Shown piece after piece: positions 1-13,100 of a stretch of DNA of 64,000 bases. The notes beneath the pieces were generated by a model that was not told where the DNA came from, ran no database searches, and saw only the letters and a program-made list of their open reading frames with translations. The stretch comes from Lytechinus variegatus (Eukaryota > Echinodermata > Echinoidea > Temnopleuroida > Toxopneustidae), in the NCBI RefSeq assembly GCF_018143015.1, contig NC_054758.1:8354501-8418500 (forward strand), read 5' to 3'. The translations under genes were made by a program, and so were the position numbers. How positions within the stretch are numbered: position 1 is the stretch's first letter; each line of letters opens with the position of its first letter.

Positions 1-832
1 AAAGTCATAATGATTCTGTTTTTATCACTGCTAAAGACAAGCACTCAGAGCTGTTGTATTATTGTATGTTTTGATTAAATAACAGGAAAGTACTGAGTGT
101 ATTTATTTCTGTTTTCTTTAAATAAAGGTGTTCAAACCCACTTTATTTTCTTGCGTTCTTTTCCAAAGTCAGTTAAGGCAGTCTTATTACAGTCCACTTC
201 TGTTATAATCTTGATATTTATGGCAGCACTCATGCAGTACATGTGAAATTGGTACTGGAAAACTGCCTGTCATTATAAATCACTATATCTGATTATAATT
301 ATAACAAGAGTGAACTAATGAAACCAAACATTTTGGGTATGTTTTGGCCTACAATCTAGGCAGTGGCCGGTGCTATTCTCTTTTGCTGCCAACTGTAAAT
401 GTAAACTAACAACGGTTTGCAGCCCACAGCTTATACATGACAGTCTTGCATTGGTCAATTTTTTTAAAAATTATGGTCAACAAATTGGTGTGGAAGTTAC
501 ATACAAAAATTCTGTGTTATCCATTGTCGATAAACAATGGCAACTATTAATGCAGGACCGGAGTGTATAGGTTGTGCTACTTTGTTGCCCACTGTTAACG
601 GTTGAACGCAAAAGACAATGGCAGTAGCCCCGAGCTAGACTACAGGCTAGGGAATGTTGGATGATAGATGAATGATTGAATGTGGCAAAATTGCTTCGAC
701 TTAAAATGATTATAAGGTAGACTTAGGCAGAGTTACCTGTACTTAAACTCAGAGGTATGAGCATTGTACAATGTAGATTTGATGGAAGTGGAGGACATGT
801 GAAAGAGGGACACAAGAGCGATAGTGGAATCT
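1..832. other. No gene recognised
   Basis: AT-rich sequence with only short chance reading frames. I see no splice-framed coding patch, RNA gene or repeat boundary here. Confidence 0.5.
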
Positions 833-991
833 GGGGCCTTTTTCATAAAGTACTGTGACTGTTGTAACTTTGCCATTATGGAAAATAACCATGGTAACAT
901 TGCTCAGCAGCCAATAAAAATCATGGTTACCATGGTAGTTGCCATAACGACAAAACTACCAACGGTTGTAACTCTTTATGAAACAGGCCCC
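833..991. mobile_element. Short TIR element (MITE), ~160 bp
   Basis: The left end reads GGGGCCTTTTTCATAAAG and the right end, reverse complemented, reads GGGGCCTGTTTCATAAAG. The interior carries mirrored copies of ACCATGGTAAC / GGTTACCATGG, so most of the element could fold as a hairpin. It has no coding capacity. The ends define it as a non-autonomous DNA element; the superfamily is not assigned because no clear target duplication is visible. Confidence 0.7.
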
Positions 992-3442
992 TTGAGTGCA
1001 TGTAAAGAGGAATCCAACCAAGATAAAAAGTTGTTTTATGAGGGGAAAGAAAAGTGAAAGTGGTGAAAGTGTAAACGATATCGGAGTAACAAGAAAGTTA
1101 TTAATTTCTGAAAGTTTGTAAAACTTTGTAATTTGTATACCGTTAACTATCATGGAGGCTTCACCGTATTGATGCTGTCATCGTGATGGAGGATAGGGAA
1201 TATTTTCCACTTGCCTAATATACGAAAATGTGTATTGCATAAAAAGTTATTTTTATTCACATTTTTACTTAAAATTATATATTTTTTGCTCAGGAACATA
1301 AAAGATGCTGATATTTCAAGTACGACCGGCAGGGCCCCTACTTATGGGTAATACACAATTCCCTGATAACTGAGTATACAGCCCATTGGAAAGTTGTCCA
1401 TGTCACTTGTTATAATTTACTTTCCAAATTGCCAACTTGCAATGTACTGTACAGTCTCGGAGATCTCCTTTTTAAACCTACATATAAAAATCCTTTATGG
1501 TTGCCATCAATATTTAGTCTAAAGATAAAATAGTCCACTCCCATTATAAGATTTTCCAGGGCAAATCAATTACCTCTAAATAAATGCGGCATCGATTTTA
1601 CACTTTATAGTTGCATAAAAAATATGTGAATGCACAGTTTAGACATTTGGAGCATTGCAACAAGAGCGTCCTTCCAGTGCACATATAATGGTAGTGGACT
1701 GTATAACCATAAACTATGCAGTAGCTGTAGAAAGACAAGAGACAGAATGCTTTTTTTTAACCAAAAAATTCTGTAAACTATTATATTCTCAGAGAAGCAT
1801 TGATTTGAAAGCAAATATGAGTGCAAGAGACATAAATATGAACAAATATAAGTTGGACAATAGACATGTTATGGCTTAACTTGTTCAGGACAATCAACCT
1901 TATGTGGTTAACGTAAATAATTTTTGTTTCAGAGCTATAAAAAATACACCAGGTATATTAGTAAGAGAGAGAAAAAAAAAATATGCATACATTGTACTCG
2001 TTTTTGAGTGACCATACTGCCAGGAATTTTATGAAGATAACCTTTAAACTCCTTAAATTGGCAACACATTGGAAGAATTGAAGACCAGTGTGTTTCATCG
2101 AAATTGGTGTTAAAAAATATCAAAGTTCCAAACCATGTATGTTGGTTTCAAAGACATCACATTCAATTAGAAGCATATAGCTTTAAAATAAAAAATATTG
2201 CTGTTGCCCATTTAAGGAACAAAATGTGATCACTTTAGTTGTTAAATAATTCCTGTCCTGAATGGGTTAAGATAAGTATAAACATGGAGGTAGTTTACAG
2301 AATTGCATGTACAAATGCTTGAAAAAAAAAAGATATCAAATTTTAGTAGATGTTACATCAGGGAAAATTTTGGAAGCTACCTGAATCATCAAATTCAGCT
2401 GTTTAAAACATGGAACACTTTGAAATGCATTTCAAATGTATTTTGACCACTTCACCTACATTTATAAACACAATCACATTTATCCAAAGAAATATCTATG
2501 TAATACATGATATATAACTTCTTTCACAGTTGCTTGTACAAATGCTTTAAAAAAAATGTTTTCTGATTTTAGTAGCCATTGCTTCAGGTCATGCAAGATT
2601 TTTTTGAGCTACATGACACATACCCGAGTCATCAATTGCAGCTGGCTAAAACGTGAAATACTTTGACATGCACATCAAATGTACTTCAACTACTTCATCT
2701 ACATTTATAAATACAATCACATTTATGCAAAGAAATATCTACTTCTTACATGCAAATAACACAGTAGAGAAAACATTCTGATAATGCTCTTAAATCTTTA
2801 ACATTTTATACAATTATTGCAGTAACTAATATTCCGAAATTGTATAGACCATGAAAGCTTTTTTTTGGAATAGTTGTTGGAGCTAGTGGTCGTAACCGGC
2901 CAGCATGAGAGATTTTGAACCACAACTCATGATAAGAACTGACCACCGTTATAAATGAATAATGTTTCTGACAAAACTCCTTGCAAAGAATTGTGCATGT
3001 GTTACTGTTGAACAAATCTTTTCCAAAAGTATTTCCTTAAAATTATGTTACTGATCACTCACAATTATGTGGAAGACTTTACTGTTGAACAAAACTCAAA
3101 CAAATATAAATCCATAATAGATATGATTCTTTTTGTTTAATAATTTTGAAGCAAAGGTACCAAATTGCTCAGTCATCTGATTTGCCTTCACATTGTTATT
3201 TGTACAACTACATGTACATCAGAGATGTATGTCTTCATATCAAATTTGCTAAAAAAAAGTATACATACAGTTCATCAGATGAAAAATGGCATGTTTAATC
3301 ATAAGGAATTTGATCGTTTCTGGTTCAAAAGAGTAACTAAATTTTCTCTTAAATGAACTTATGTGTTCAATCTTTCATTAGTCCCAATTTATCATGAAGC
3401 TGTATACGATATTAGCATGATAGGATTTACAGTTCACTTATT
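992..3442. other. Intergenic, downstream of the THAP-DDE gene
   Basis: AT-rich and without a convincing gene. Two loosely similar ~250-bp stretches (about 2330-2500 and 2550-2740) share phrases such as 'acatttataaacacaatcacatttat' in part, suggesting an old local duplication. The 3' end of the minus-strand gene should lie in this interval; no clear polyadenylation signal was pinned down. Confidence 0.4.
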
Positions 3443-4124
3443 TTAATTAAAACGACTTCGGTGATCCTGAACAAGTTCCTCCTTGGAAGGAAAGGTATAT
3501 TCACTGCATAAAGATGGCGGGGCATCCTTCCTCTCTGGCAGTTGAGATGATCCTGTGCACAATCGTCCGACCTCATCCATCAGATCATCAACAAATTCTG
3601 AGATACAAAATGGTCAAAAAGTGAGGTTCAACATGTACAGGTCAGCTACACCAGCTAATGGATATTCAAATATGTTGGATGGTATAGTTTTTACCAGTGT
3701 TTTTCTTATGCCATGTTAGTATGCTATAAAATGTACCACCAATGGGCATCAAGGAAAAAAAATGCTCCCTAATTTTCTTCTCGAGTAATCTAAAGCCCAA
3801 TAGATTATATTGTTCAGAACAGTTATTGTGATCAACACAACACATGAGAAAAGTATGATTTAACTGATGTTACTCTAGTAATGAATCATTGCCATGGAAT
3901 CATCCTTTTTCACAATATGTTACTGATATGATGATGAAACTATAGTCGATAACACACAGAACAAAATAAACTCACTGAATGTTTTTGCTTCCTTAACAGC
4001 TTTCACTGATGCCTTCCCTGGCTTGTACTTTGGTTTGCTGACCATGTACCGCTTGTCCCCTTTCAACGTTTTTGCCTGCTGTCGGTTTCCATTTTCATTG
4101 AAGTCCATAGCGGCAAGTCTGAGC
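3443..4124 (-). CDS. Exons 9 and 10: C-terminal end
   Basis: Exon 9 (4124-3976) encodes RLAAMDFNENGNRQQAKTLK and a basic KPKYKPGKAS segment. Exon 10 (3597-3443) starts KFVDDLMDEVGRLC and ends EELVQDHRSRFN with TAA. The terminal PSKEEL..HRSRF is typical of the family's C terminus as I recall it, so the protein end is native. Confidence 0.8.
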
Positions 4125-7100
4125 CTGAATGATAACCAGAAAATAAATGCATGGAGTAAAATCATGTCTAATACAGTGCGTCCCAGAAACAGAGAATTAT
4201 CAAAGACTTATCGCAGCATAAACACAATGCAGCATGCAATTGCTTTATATTTTTCACCTGGTTTAACTAAGATATTTCATCCTTGCAAAAGAAAAACAGT
4301 TCAAAAAAAGGATACCAAAAAGTCACTTATCAGGGCTATCTGAATTTTAAAAATAGAAATGTCTGCTCTTTAATTAGATTTCCAAACTACATGGAATAGT
4401 CACGAAATACCAAAGTTAAGTTTATTCAAACTCATGCTTGAATTTCAATTCTATAAAATGAATGTGGCCTCTTACTATCTGTCAGACTTTTTTGGGGGGA
4501 GGGAGGGGGGGGGGATTATAAAACCCTTTGCATCATTCCATATGGGTTTACATTTGATCTACCTTTTTTAATAAGAGTCACTATTCTATCTACTTTTGCT
4601 TGGAATTATTTTTTGTGTATGCTAAATAAAGAAACATGCTCCAATGTAACTCTTCTCAAAGAATATATAGTGCAGTTACCTGCTAGTCATTCCTTCATAC
4701 GAATAAGACTTCAGCTTAGGCGCATACCGGTTCACCAGACTGTGATATGACTCCAGGGAGGATGTCTGTTGGTCTCCAGACAGCTTTTTCACATCGTTCA
4801 ACAACATGGTGCTTTGCACGATACCTGTTAGTTTTTCACAGACTTTTGTGCCTGAAAAATTGATAAAAAAGGAACCGAATCATTAATAACAATAATAATA
4901 ATGCAGTTCTTATATAGCACATTTCAGACCTGAAAGGACTCTCAGTGCACTTTAATTAAACAATTGTTGCCTTGGGTAACCAGTGTATCATGCCTAAAGA
5001 GCAGATGACGTCATAATTAGTTTTCAAAATGGAAAAATGCAATAAAATAGAATCAACACACTTTATGAGAATAATGGCAAAAAATTATAATGAATGGTAT
5101 TGGTAGGCTTGCTGCACACATAATGCTGAATTGCATACTAAGTTCAGGAAGGAAAAATACAATATTCATAAGGTTTGATTTTTCTTGTTTCATATGATAC
5201 AGATCTAACATTAAACAAATGAATCTTATTCCTGAATTTACCTGGTGTGAGCCATTTTTTCTTGCGACCTTGAGCTTCCAAGTCACCATGAAGACACTTG
5301 GGAAAGACTTCAGAATGACCTTCATGGATCCCTTGGATGTGGTTCATAAGAGACTTCCACTTGGCCACCCTTAGATCGTCTTCATCCTCTTCACAAGTTG
5401 CAGCCACCCAATACATATGGTTGGTGATGCTTGGTTCCCATTGCACAAGTTCTTCACAATCCTTTTGCTTTGCCAAGGCATGCACCTTCTTTCCAACACC
5501 TAATATAGGTAATAAAAAATATACCAAAACTAAAAACAAAAACAACAAAAATACCTGAATTGATGACATCATGCGAAATTTTTGTCATAGATAACTGCCT
5601 CACATTTTATTTATACAAAAAACCAAATGCAAGCATGATGCAAAAGAGAAACAAGGATATGGAATGTGAAATAGAAGCATTAATTTCTGGACTAAATCAC
5701 TACTTGCTTCACATGAAATGACATCACAGAATTCAGGCCTTTGACAAGTGAGATACTGCTGTTTTTTGAAGCTTGCTAATTTGAGTGCCTGTAAAGCAAA
5801 AAACTCGCTTGGCAAGCAGTTAAATTAGATAAAACTCCCATTGTTTTCTGAGTATTTGCAGCTTTCCAAGAGTATAGTTGCTTTTGCTTAGGACCAGGAG
5901 TTCAAGCACTAAATATTTAATAATAAACAAGTCAAATTAATATTTAATTTTAAATATATTTTGAATGACACAAATGCATGATAATTACTCACCTTTGGAT
6001 ACATGCCAGACATCATACACATGAATAATGTGTGGAAGTGTGATTCTGATGTATTTGGCAAGTTGTCTATGTCGGTCCGTTACCACCTTCCTGATTACTA
6101 GTCCCTTGTCATCAAGAAAGTTGACAACTCTCTTGAAACCTTCCAACTCCATATGGTATGAACCCTTCACCTCATTACTCTATGAAAAAACAAAAAACAA
6201 AGTATGAATTAACATTGCATAACACACAGGAGTGATAACATGAAATACCAGTTAGGGGCTTGAACATCTAAATAGCCTTTAAATTTAATCAATTTAAACT
6301 GACAGACATGAATACAAAAAGTAACCAAGACAAGAGGAATTATGCTTCAACTTAACCCGTCTTGGAAAAATGCAGATTATTTTTATTTACTTTCTATTTC
6401 ATGAAATAAAACTAGGCACTTGTGGTCATATGTATCATGGGAACATGAACTAAGGACAGCAAATCAGACCCACCTGAACCAGCTGAAAATGGACAATCTT
6501 GTTGATATTCAATTCCAGAGCAGTGTATACCCCAAACTTTGCGGAATGTCCTGGGCTATCCGCTCTTCCATCGCCCCCAATGGTGAGTGGCAGACCCCGT
6601 TCACACAGTTCAGTGAGCAGATGGTTCTGTTGCTTCTGCCATTGGTTGGTGATAGCTGGATGCAGAACCTTCTTCTGGTGTCTAAAGAAAGTCCTGCGTG
6701 AGTGCGTTGCTACGTTGAAATGTTTCAGCACTCGCAGCGACTCACTGGGGCTCCCGCCAGCAAACAATATTGCTGCTGACAGCTGGAGGTTGCCAGCAGG
6801 ATAGGGCCTATCCATGGCTGGCTCTCCCATGTTGTCGACTTCTGGTCACAAGATAGGCACTCCCTTGTCACAGAAAGGAGGCTTCCAACTTCTCTCTTTA
6901 CAAGGGACACATTTGAAGACTTGCAGGATGGACAAAACTGCAACAGCTCCAAAAGCTTGGACTCAAAAACAATGTATTTTTTTTCCTTGTGTGGAAGAAT
7001 ACCTTTGGCTGGGGCTTCCCATGGGGCCTTTTTGCTTGGTCGCCTTTTCCTGTATTTGAAATAAAAGACAACAAATGATATTGTTTAGAAATACAAAAAT

Positions 7101-10100
7101 AAAATCCTTAAAGACGATGTAAGAATTTCATCAGCCTGCTGTCGCTGTAACATAAAAGAAAAGTTATCTAAAATGCATTATTTATTGAATTACTATAATG
7201 TGTCTGAGGTTTTTCTCAAAAGAATTTACAGCACTAGTATTGATTTCGAACAGGATAATAAAAGAACGAACCGTTTTCTCCGTCTTTTTTGTGGCTTGGC
7301 AATTACACGCTCATCTGATGATGAAGATGAAGATGATGGTGGCTTGTATCCAGGTGAGGAGGGTTCTGCAGCGTCACTTTCTGGTGATGATATCCTTTCT
7401 TCCTCCACTTCCTTGAATCAACTTTCTCTTCTGGTATATCCCCTTTGTCAAAAGAGGTCCCTCTTGAAATAAAGGCTGGAATATCGGGTGGTATCTGTGA
7501 GCCTGTGTTCTGCAGAAGTACAACCCTTTGTGACCCTGAAAATGTACATTTATATTTTACTTTTACATGGTTGTGAAACAAATTTCAGACATAGGGGAAC
7601 ACAACATATCTGCAATCCAGGGTTTAAGTTATCTATGGCCCGAATATACTGCGTAGGACTTATTCTTTAAGTGGATTTGCAACATTTACACCTTCAAATA
7701 AATCTATTATCTAGAGCATATGTTTACAAAAACTTTCCACAACTTACCAGCACCAGCCTCAAAAGGAAAATTGACAATATAGATAAACAAATGAAAAATA
7801 AACTTACGCTTTACTCTTGTTGCTACAGAGACCTGTATCCCAACAGAGGTTGTAAGGCCATGCTGCTGAAATTCCATTGCTGGATCTTTGAACGGCTGTT
7901 AATTGGATATCAATACAGTAGCCAAGATATGCTGAATACATTTACACACTGGTCAGTGACATGCAAAAAAATATATACATAAATAAAGTATGGTTTCCAG
8001 CACAAATACTAATCAAAACTACACCTGAATCAATGTTTGGATAAACTGTAATTTCAGTCACAGCCAGGTATGTTAAGACTTGAAGAGACAAGTATTATGA
8101 GTTTTTCATGAACCATATGTCTTGTTTGAATCACATGCATTGTTTTCTTGGAAAGAAAAAAATGTCAAAATAATTTACATGTATCTTACATTCTACTGAA
8201 TTCATTGCCATTGATAATTTACTCAATACTATCCTTTATTTGCTGCTAAATTAAACATACCTTTATGTTTGTTTGCTTTCATGTTTTTTTACGGGGAGGG
8301 GGTGCACAATTTGAAAACAAATTCATACCTGTTCATCAAAGGATTCTTCAGACTCAGATGAATGTTCATCTGTCCATTGGCTGCATCCTGGCTCATCAGT
8401 GTCTGATTGACTTTCCATTGATGCGGGCTCCACTGCTGACCCTTGTTCCTCAGCATCCCTAGCCTCAACAGATGTTGACAGCAATTCATCCAGCATCTGT
8501 GAGAATAATTTGAATAAAAAATGAGAGAAAATATACACAATAGCCATGTGTTCTTACTTCTAAAATAATAAACTTAAGGAATTAATAACGTATAAACATG
8601 CTAATTTTAGCCTTTGGGCTGTGTAACATGTATTTTTTTAATACGAAATAAACCATGATTGAATTGAATGAAATTAGAAATCATCTTCCTTCAGATGTAT
8701 TTTTCATTCAGACCTCGGTTAGATTTCACTACCTACTTATAATGTATGATGTACGGCAGTGAGTACAAACTGTTACAAAGTCACCCACACAATTTCATCC
8801 ATGCATTGTATGGAGTAATCATTGGTGGGATAAGAAAGTACAAATATTACATTTTAAATTTTCAATACGAGAAATTAGATGTATGCATATTTATTCTAAT
8901 TTGGGGCATCTAATTTGCTGAATTGGTAAAATAAGCATTAAGTATTACAATTATTAAAAATCATAAAAAATAGAAAAAGTGAGAAATTAATTATTGGTGG
9001 GACATGGAACCTCTAACGTTCTAACATTTTATTACTCTGAGGGCTATGTATAATAATATGCAAATTAAGTCATGTCAAAAGACAAAATGATCTATTATAT
9101 TTTGGGACATTTTAAAACTTATTTCGCAGAGTACAAAAATTGCATCATAGCATCTTTAGGCAGACTTTCTGACTCATCAAGTATAAAAATGTAATACCAC
9201 GAAAAAATAAAAAATACATGTACAATAACAAATTAGTTTTTTGTTTAGGGAACAGAGCAAAAATATATAGCGTGAAGCCTGCAGGGGCCATGGGGTGAAC
9301 GCTAGAGGCATGGGGTAATCAGAATTAATCCACCATGCCGGATGCAGCCAGCATGAACGGTTGTTACTAAGTAATTGCCCCGTTCAGCACGCAGGCAGCA
9401 TTGGGTCAAAGCCATGCGAAATTCAATTTAATCCCCCATGCCGGATGCAGCCAGCATGGGCCTCTCTACAACCCCATTCAGCACGCAAGCGACATGGGGT
9501 CAGATCATGGTGCATTTTCAAGATAATCCCCTATGCCGGACGCAGCCAGCTTGGACGCCCACTAATAGGTAATTACCCCGTTCAGTGCGCAGTCGGCATG
9601 GTGTCAAAGTAAAATGCATTCAAAGCTAATCCCCAATCCCGGACGCATTACTTCCATAAAAAGACGTATGGTATTTCGGGCCTTCTTAAAAGAGAGAGAG
9701 AGGGGGGGGGAGATGAAGTGACTCAATTTCCCCCCCCCCCCATTACATTCTCGCATCTGGCAATCATGTGATGTTGTATATAATTGCTCATAAGTGCTAA
9801 GGTATTTTCGCTTTATTTTGTTATGTTTATATGTTAATGTTGTGTACAAGTCAGCTCATTGTTCGGGGGGGGGGGGGGATGGGGAACTTTAATTGACGAC
9901 TGGATACCATGCGCAAAAGGGATGTCTTTTTCAAGATCGAGAGTGTCAGAAAACACTGAATTAATGAAAAGATTATATATTTTCCTATTTCTACACTGTA
10001 TAATAATGAAATAAATACTATCATGAACATACTACAGACACGTAATAATATTCTCGTCCACTCCAAGCTCTAATTGGTTCTGAAATAAATTACCACTCAG

Positions 10101-13100
10101 GCTATACCATTCCCGTATGCTTGGTACCATATGAACTCTTGTGAGCGGCATCTTTATTCGACAAATTAAAATAATAAAAAAATCATTAAAACAACATTCA
10201 AAATAGTTAGAATGCATTTTTGTCTCGATCGTTTTAATCGTTCAATCTAAAAGTACAGAGACGGCGGAGTTGGTAGGAAGTTTCAGTCCTCACCCCCTTC
10301 AGCAAACACGTACAAGAAAAAGCCGAAGTCTGTATAAATTTGTGATTTTTGTTGGCCGTCTACTCCCTCGATCTCACATTCAACTCAACCCCTCTATTAT
10401 AAAAAAATGCTCAGCGGTCCATGTTTTTTGTTTATTTAAAAAATCAGATATTTTGGTTTTGATAACCAGGGTAAGCGCCCCAAATGTTTGTTTGCAGTAA
10501 TGGAAAAAAAATGCGTGGGTGTTTTTTTTTGTATATAACGAGTTTAGTTGCAAAAGGGGTTAGGTCCACTTTTGACCATTCCGAGAAAAAAACATGTTTT
10601 TTATTCTCACTTACTGCAATATTCTTATGAGAAACTAAATTGTCATGATGTACTACCCTATCATGCGAACATAAAATTGGGTATAAAAGAAATCTACCAG
10701 TCTTCATTTTTTTCTATATATTCTTTTAAAAATCATTATCGTGGACTTAACCCCCTTTGCAACTAAACTGAAATGAATCCAATCGATTTTGATTAAAAAG
10801 TGATTTTTCCTTGCCACTTTTATTCATGTTTGCTTGTCAGTTTAAAAAAATAGAGGTTTTGAGACAGAGAACAATAAAATTTATGAAGAATGGACCAAGC
10901 TCCTTTTGAAAAAAATGATTTTTCTTTGCCATTTTGGATCACTTTTGAATAGGAATTTCAACTTTTCTTTGGTATCATCTTAATATAGTATTAAAAATCT
11001 ATACATTGAGGCCCAAAAATCAAATTTGATGAAAAATGGTTCTAACCCCTTTTTCGAGTGAGCTCTTTATATGATTCTTTTCTACCACGCTATTCGTCGG
11101 TTAAAAAAAGAAAGAAATTGGCGAAAAGGTAGGAACATCAATAAAAATTAGATCGGTATCAACATATTTTTTTTTTGGGGGGGGGGGTAGGTCACAAATG
11201 AGTAAAAGATTGTAGGATTGAGAGGGTTCTGTGGGGACACGCCAGACAAACATGTTTTTTGCAGGGATGCCTTAACGTAATTTCTCCTCCTATATTATTT
11301 TATTTCAAGAGTTTTTATTTTTATTACAAGAGTAATAATAAAAAGTCATCAGTCCGACAAGGGTCTGAGGACAGAGTTGTGACAAACAAACCGTGTTTGT
11401 TTTTTAAAGTGATATAATCAAACTTTAGATCGGTATCAACATATATTTTTTTTTTGGGGGGGGTGGTAGGTCACAAATGAGTAAAAGATTGTAGGATTGA
11501 GAGGGTTCTGTGGGGACACGCCAGACAAACATGTTTTTTGCAGGGATGCCTTAACGTAATTTCTCCTCCTATATTATTTTATTTCAAGAGTTTTTATTTT
11601 TATTACAAGAGTAATAATAAAAAGTCATCAGTCCGACAAGGGTCTGAGGACAGAGTTGTGACAAACAAAACGTGTTTGTTTTTTAAAGTGATATAATCAA
11701 ACAAATATTCGTTTAAGTAGATATTCATTGAAATTTAGCAAAAGCGCACTTGTCTATTCTCCCTTTTTATCTCTGTCTCTCATTCTCTCTCGTTATCCGT
11801 GACATCTGAGCATTTTCTTTATTCTAGAATTGCCCTAAATGATTCTTCTTTCATCCTTATACTTGTTATCACCCAGGGGAAGCGCTTTTACGCAATATGA
11901 CTCACTGTCATAAGCACCTGTGTTGTCGGTAAATGAAACAAGGTTTTTTTTTTGAGATACTGGTTGTTGGTCGAAATAAAAAAGAGTATTCATAAAAGCT
12001 TTTTGTATTGCTAAGTTCGAAAAGCATTCAACAGGTCGTCCTGCCGATAAACACTAATCTTCCTTTTGTTCGGGGCGTTGACCATCTGTATCCTAGCTGC
12101 TCTTTTCGGAAGGAATTTGTTTGAGTGGCCGCCCAGACATTCTTTTGTTCGGGTAATGCCGATATATCATGCACTACATGGACGTTTCCCTTTTGAAAAG
12201 AGCATATGAATGGTGTGCTAAACTGCTTTCTTTTCTCTCTTTTTTTTCTTCAAAATAATGAGAAGAAGAGGGATGATGGGGTCAAAAGTGCACCGAGATC
12301 AGCTCAAAGTACTATGTCATTACTCTCGTCACTACAAGATTTTTGTTTTTCTGAAAATACAATTACAAATATATATATCATTCTAGAGATATATCTCCTT
12401 GATGAAACAAATAATAAGACGAAAGTGGTGAATAAACGCATAGCTTATTACGTGACGATCTTGCAGAAAAGATGTTAGCGTATACTCTCAGAACGATATG
12501 GATCAAATTACATGATCAGGTGCCTATTGCAGAAAGAGTTGCAATCCATCGCAACTGTAAAAAGCATGCGCAACTCGATTTTCAACCAATCAACAGCACG
12601 CATTTGGGACTTGTGATTGGTTTTTTGGCTTGCGTTTAAACGTAACTCTTTCTGCAACGGGCCCCTGGCCTAGTGCTCGCGCGCGTAAGTGCTCGTCATA
12701 AAACTTATTTCCCCGTCTATCTCCAACGAAAAAATCGGGTAAAGTCGAAATGATTTCCTATTTTCGGGATTTTTGTTATTGAAATAATTTTATAAAGGAA
12801 ATAGTACGTGGCACAGGTTTTAGGACATAAAGATTTCAAAAAATTAAAAAAACTCCATCGAATCAAACCAAACAAATCTCGGCTTCTGTAGAAGCCCGTC
12901 GTAGCCCGTCGCACCCAAATGATTAAAATTTATCACGGCAGCACGCAGGGGGCATGGTGGATTATTTTCAAGAGCAACTGGCTGCAGGTGGAATGGTGGA
13001 TTAAATTGGAAAGATTTTGCACGGCAGCACGCAGGGGGCATGGCGGATTATTATTTAGAACATCCGGTGTTAGGTTGCAGGGGGAATGGTGGATTAATTT

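Noticed and set aside
4023-4343. 106-residue plus-strand frame
   Set aside because: Antisense shadow of exon 9 of the minus-strand THAP-DDE gene.
6420-6804. Plus-strand frames of 93 and 101 residues
   Set aside because: Antisense shadows of exon 5 of the THAP-DDE gene; the minus strand has catalytic motifs and splice sites.
9361-9612. 83-residue frame rich in Cys and His
   Set aside because: It is the translation of the ~100-bp subterminal repeat of the TTAA element; the periodicity explains the pattern.
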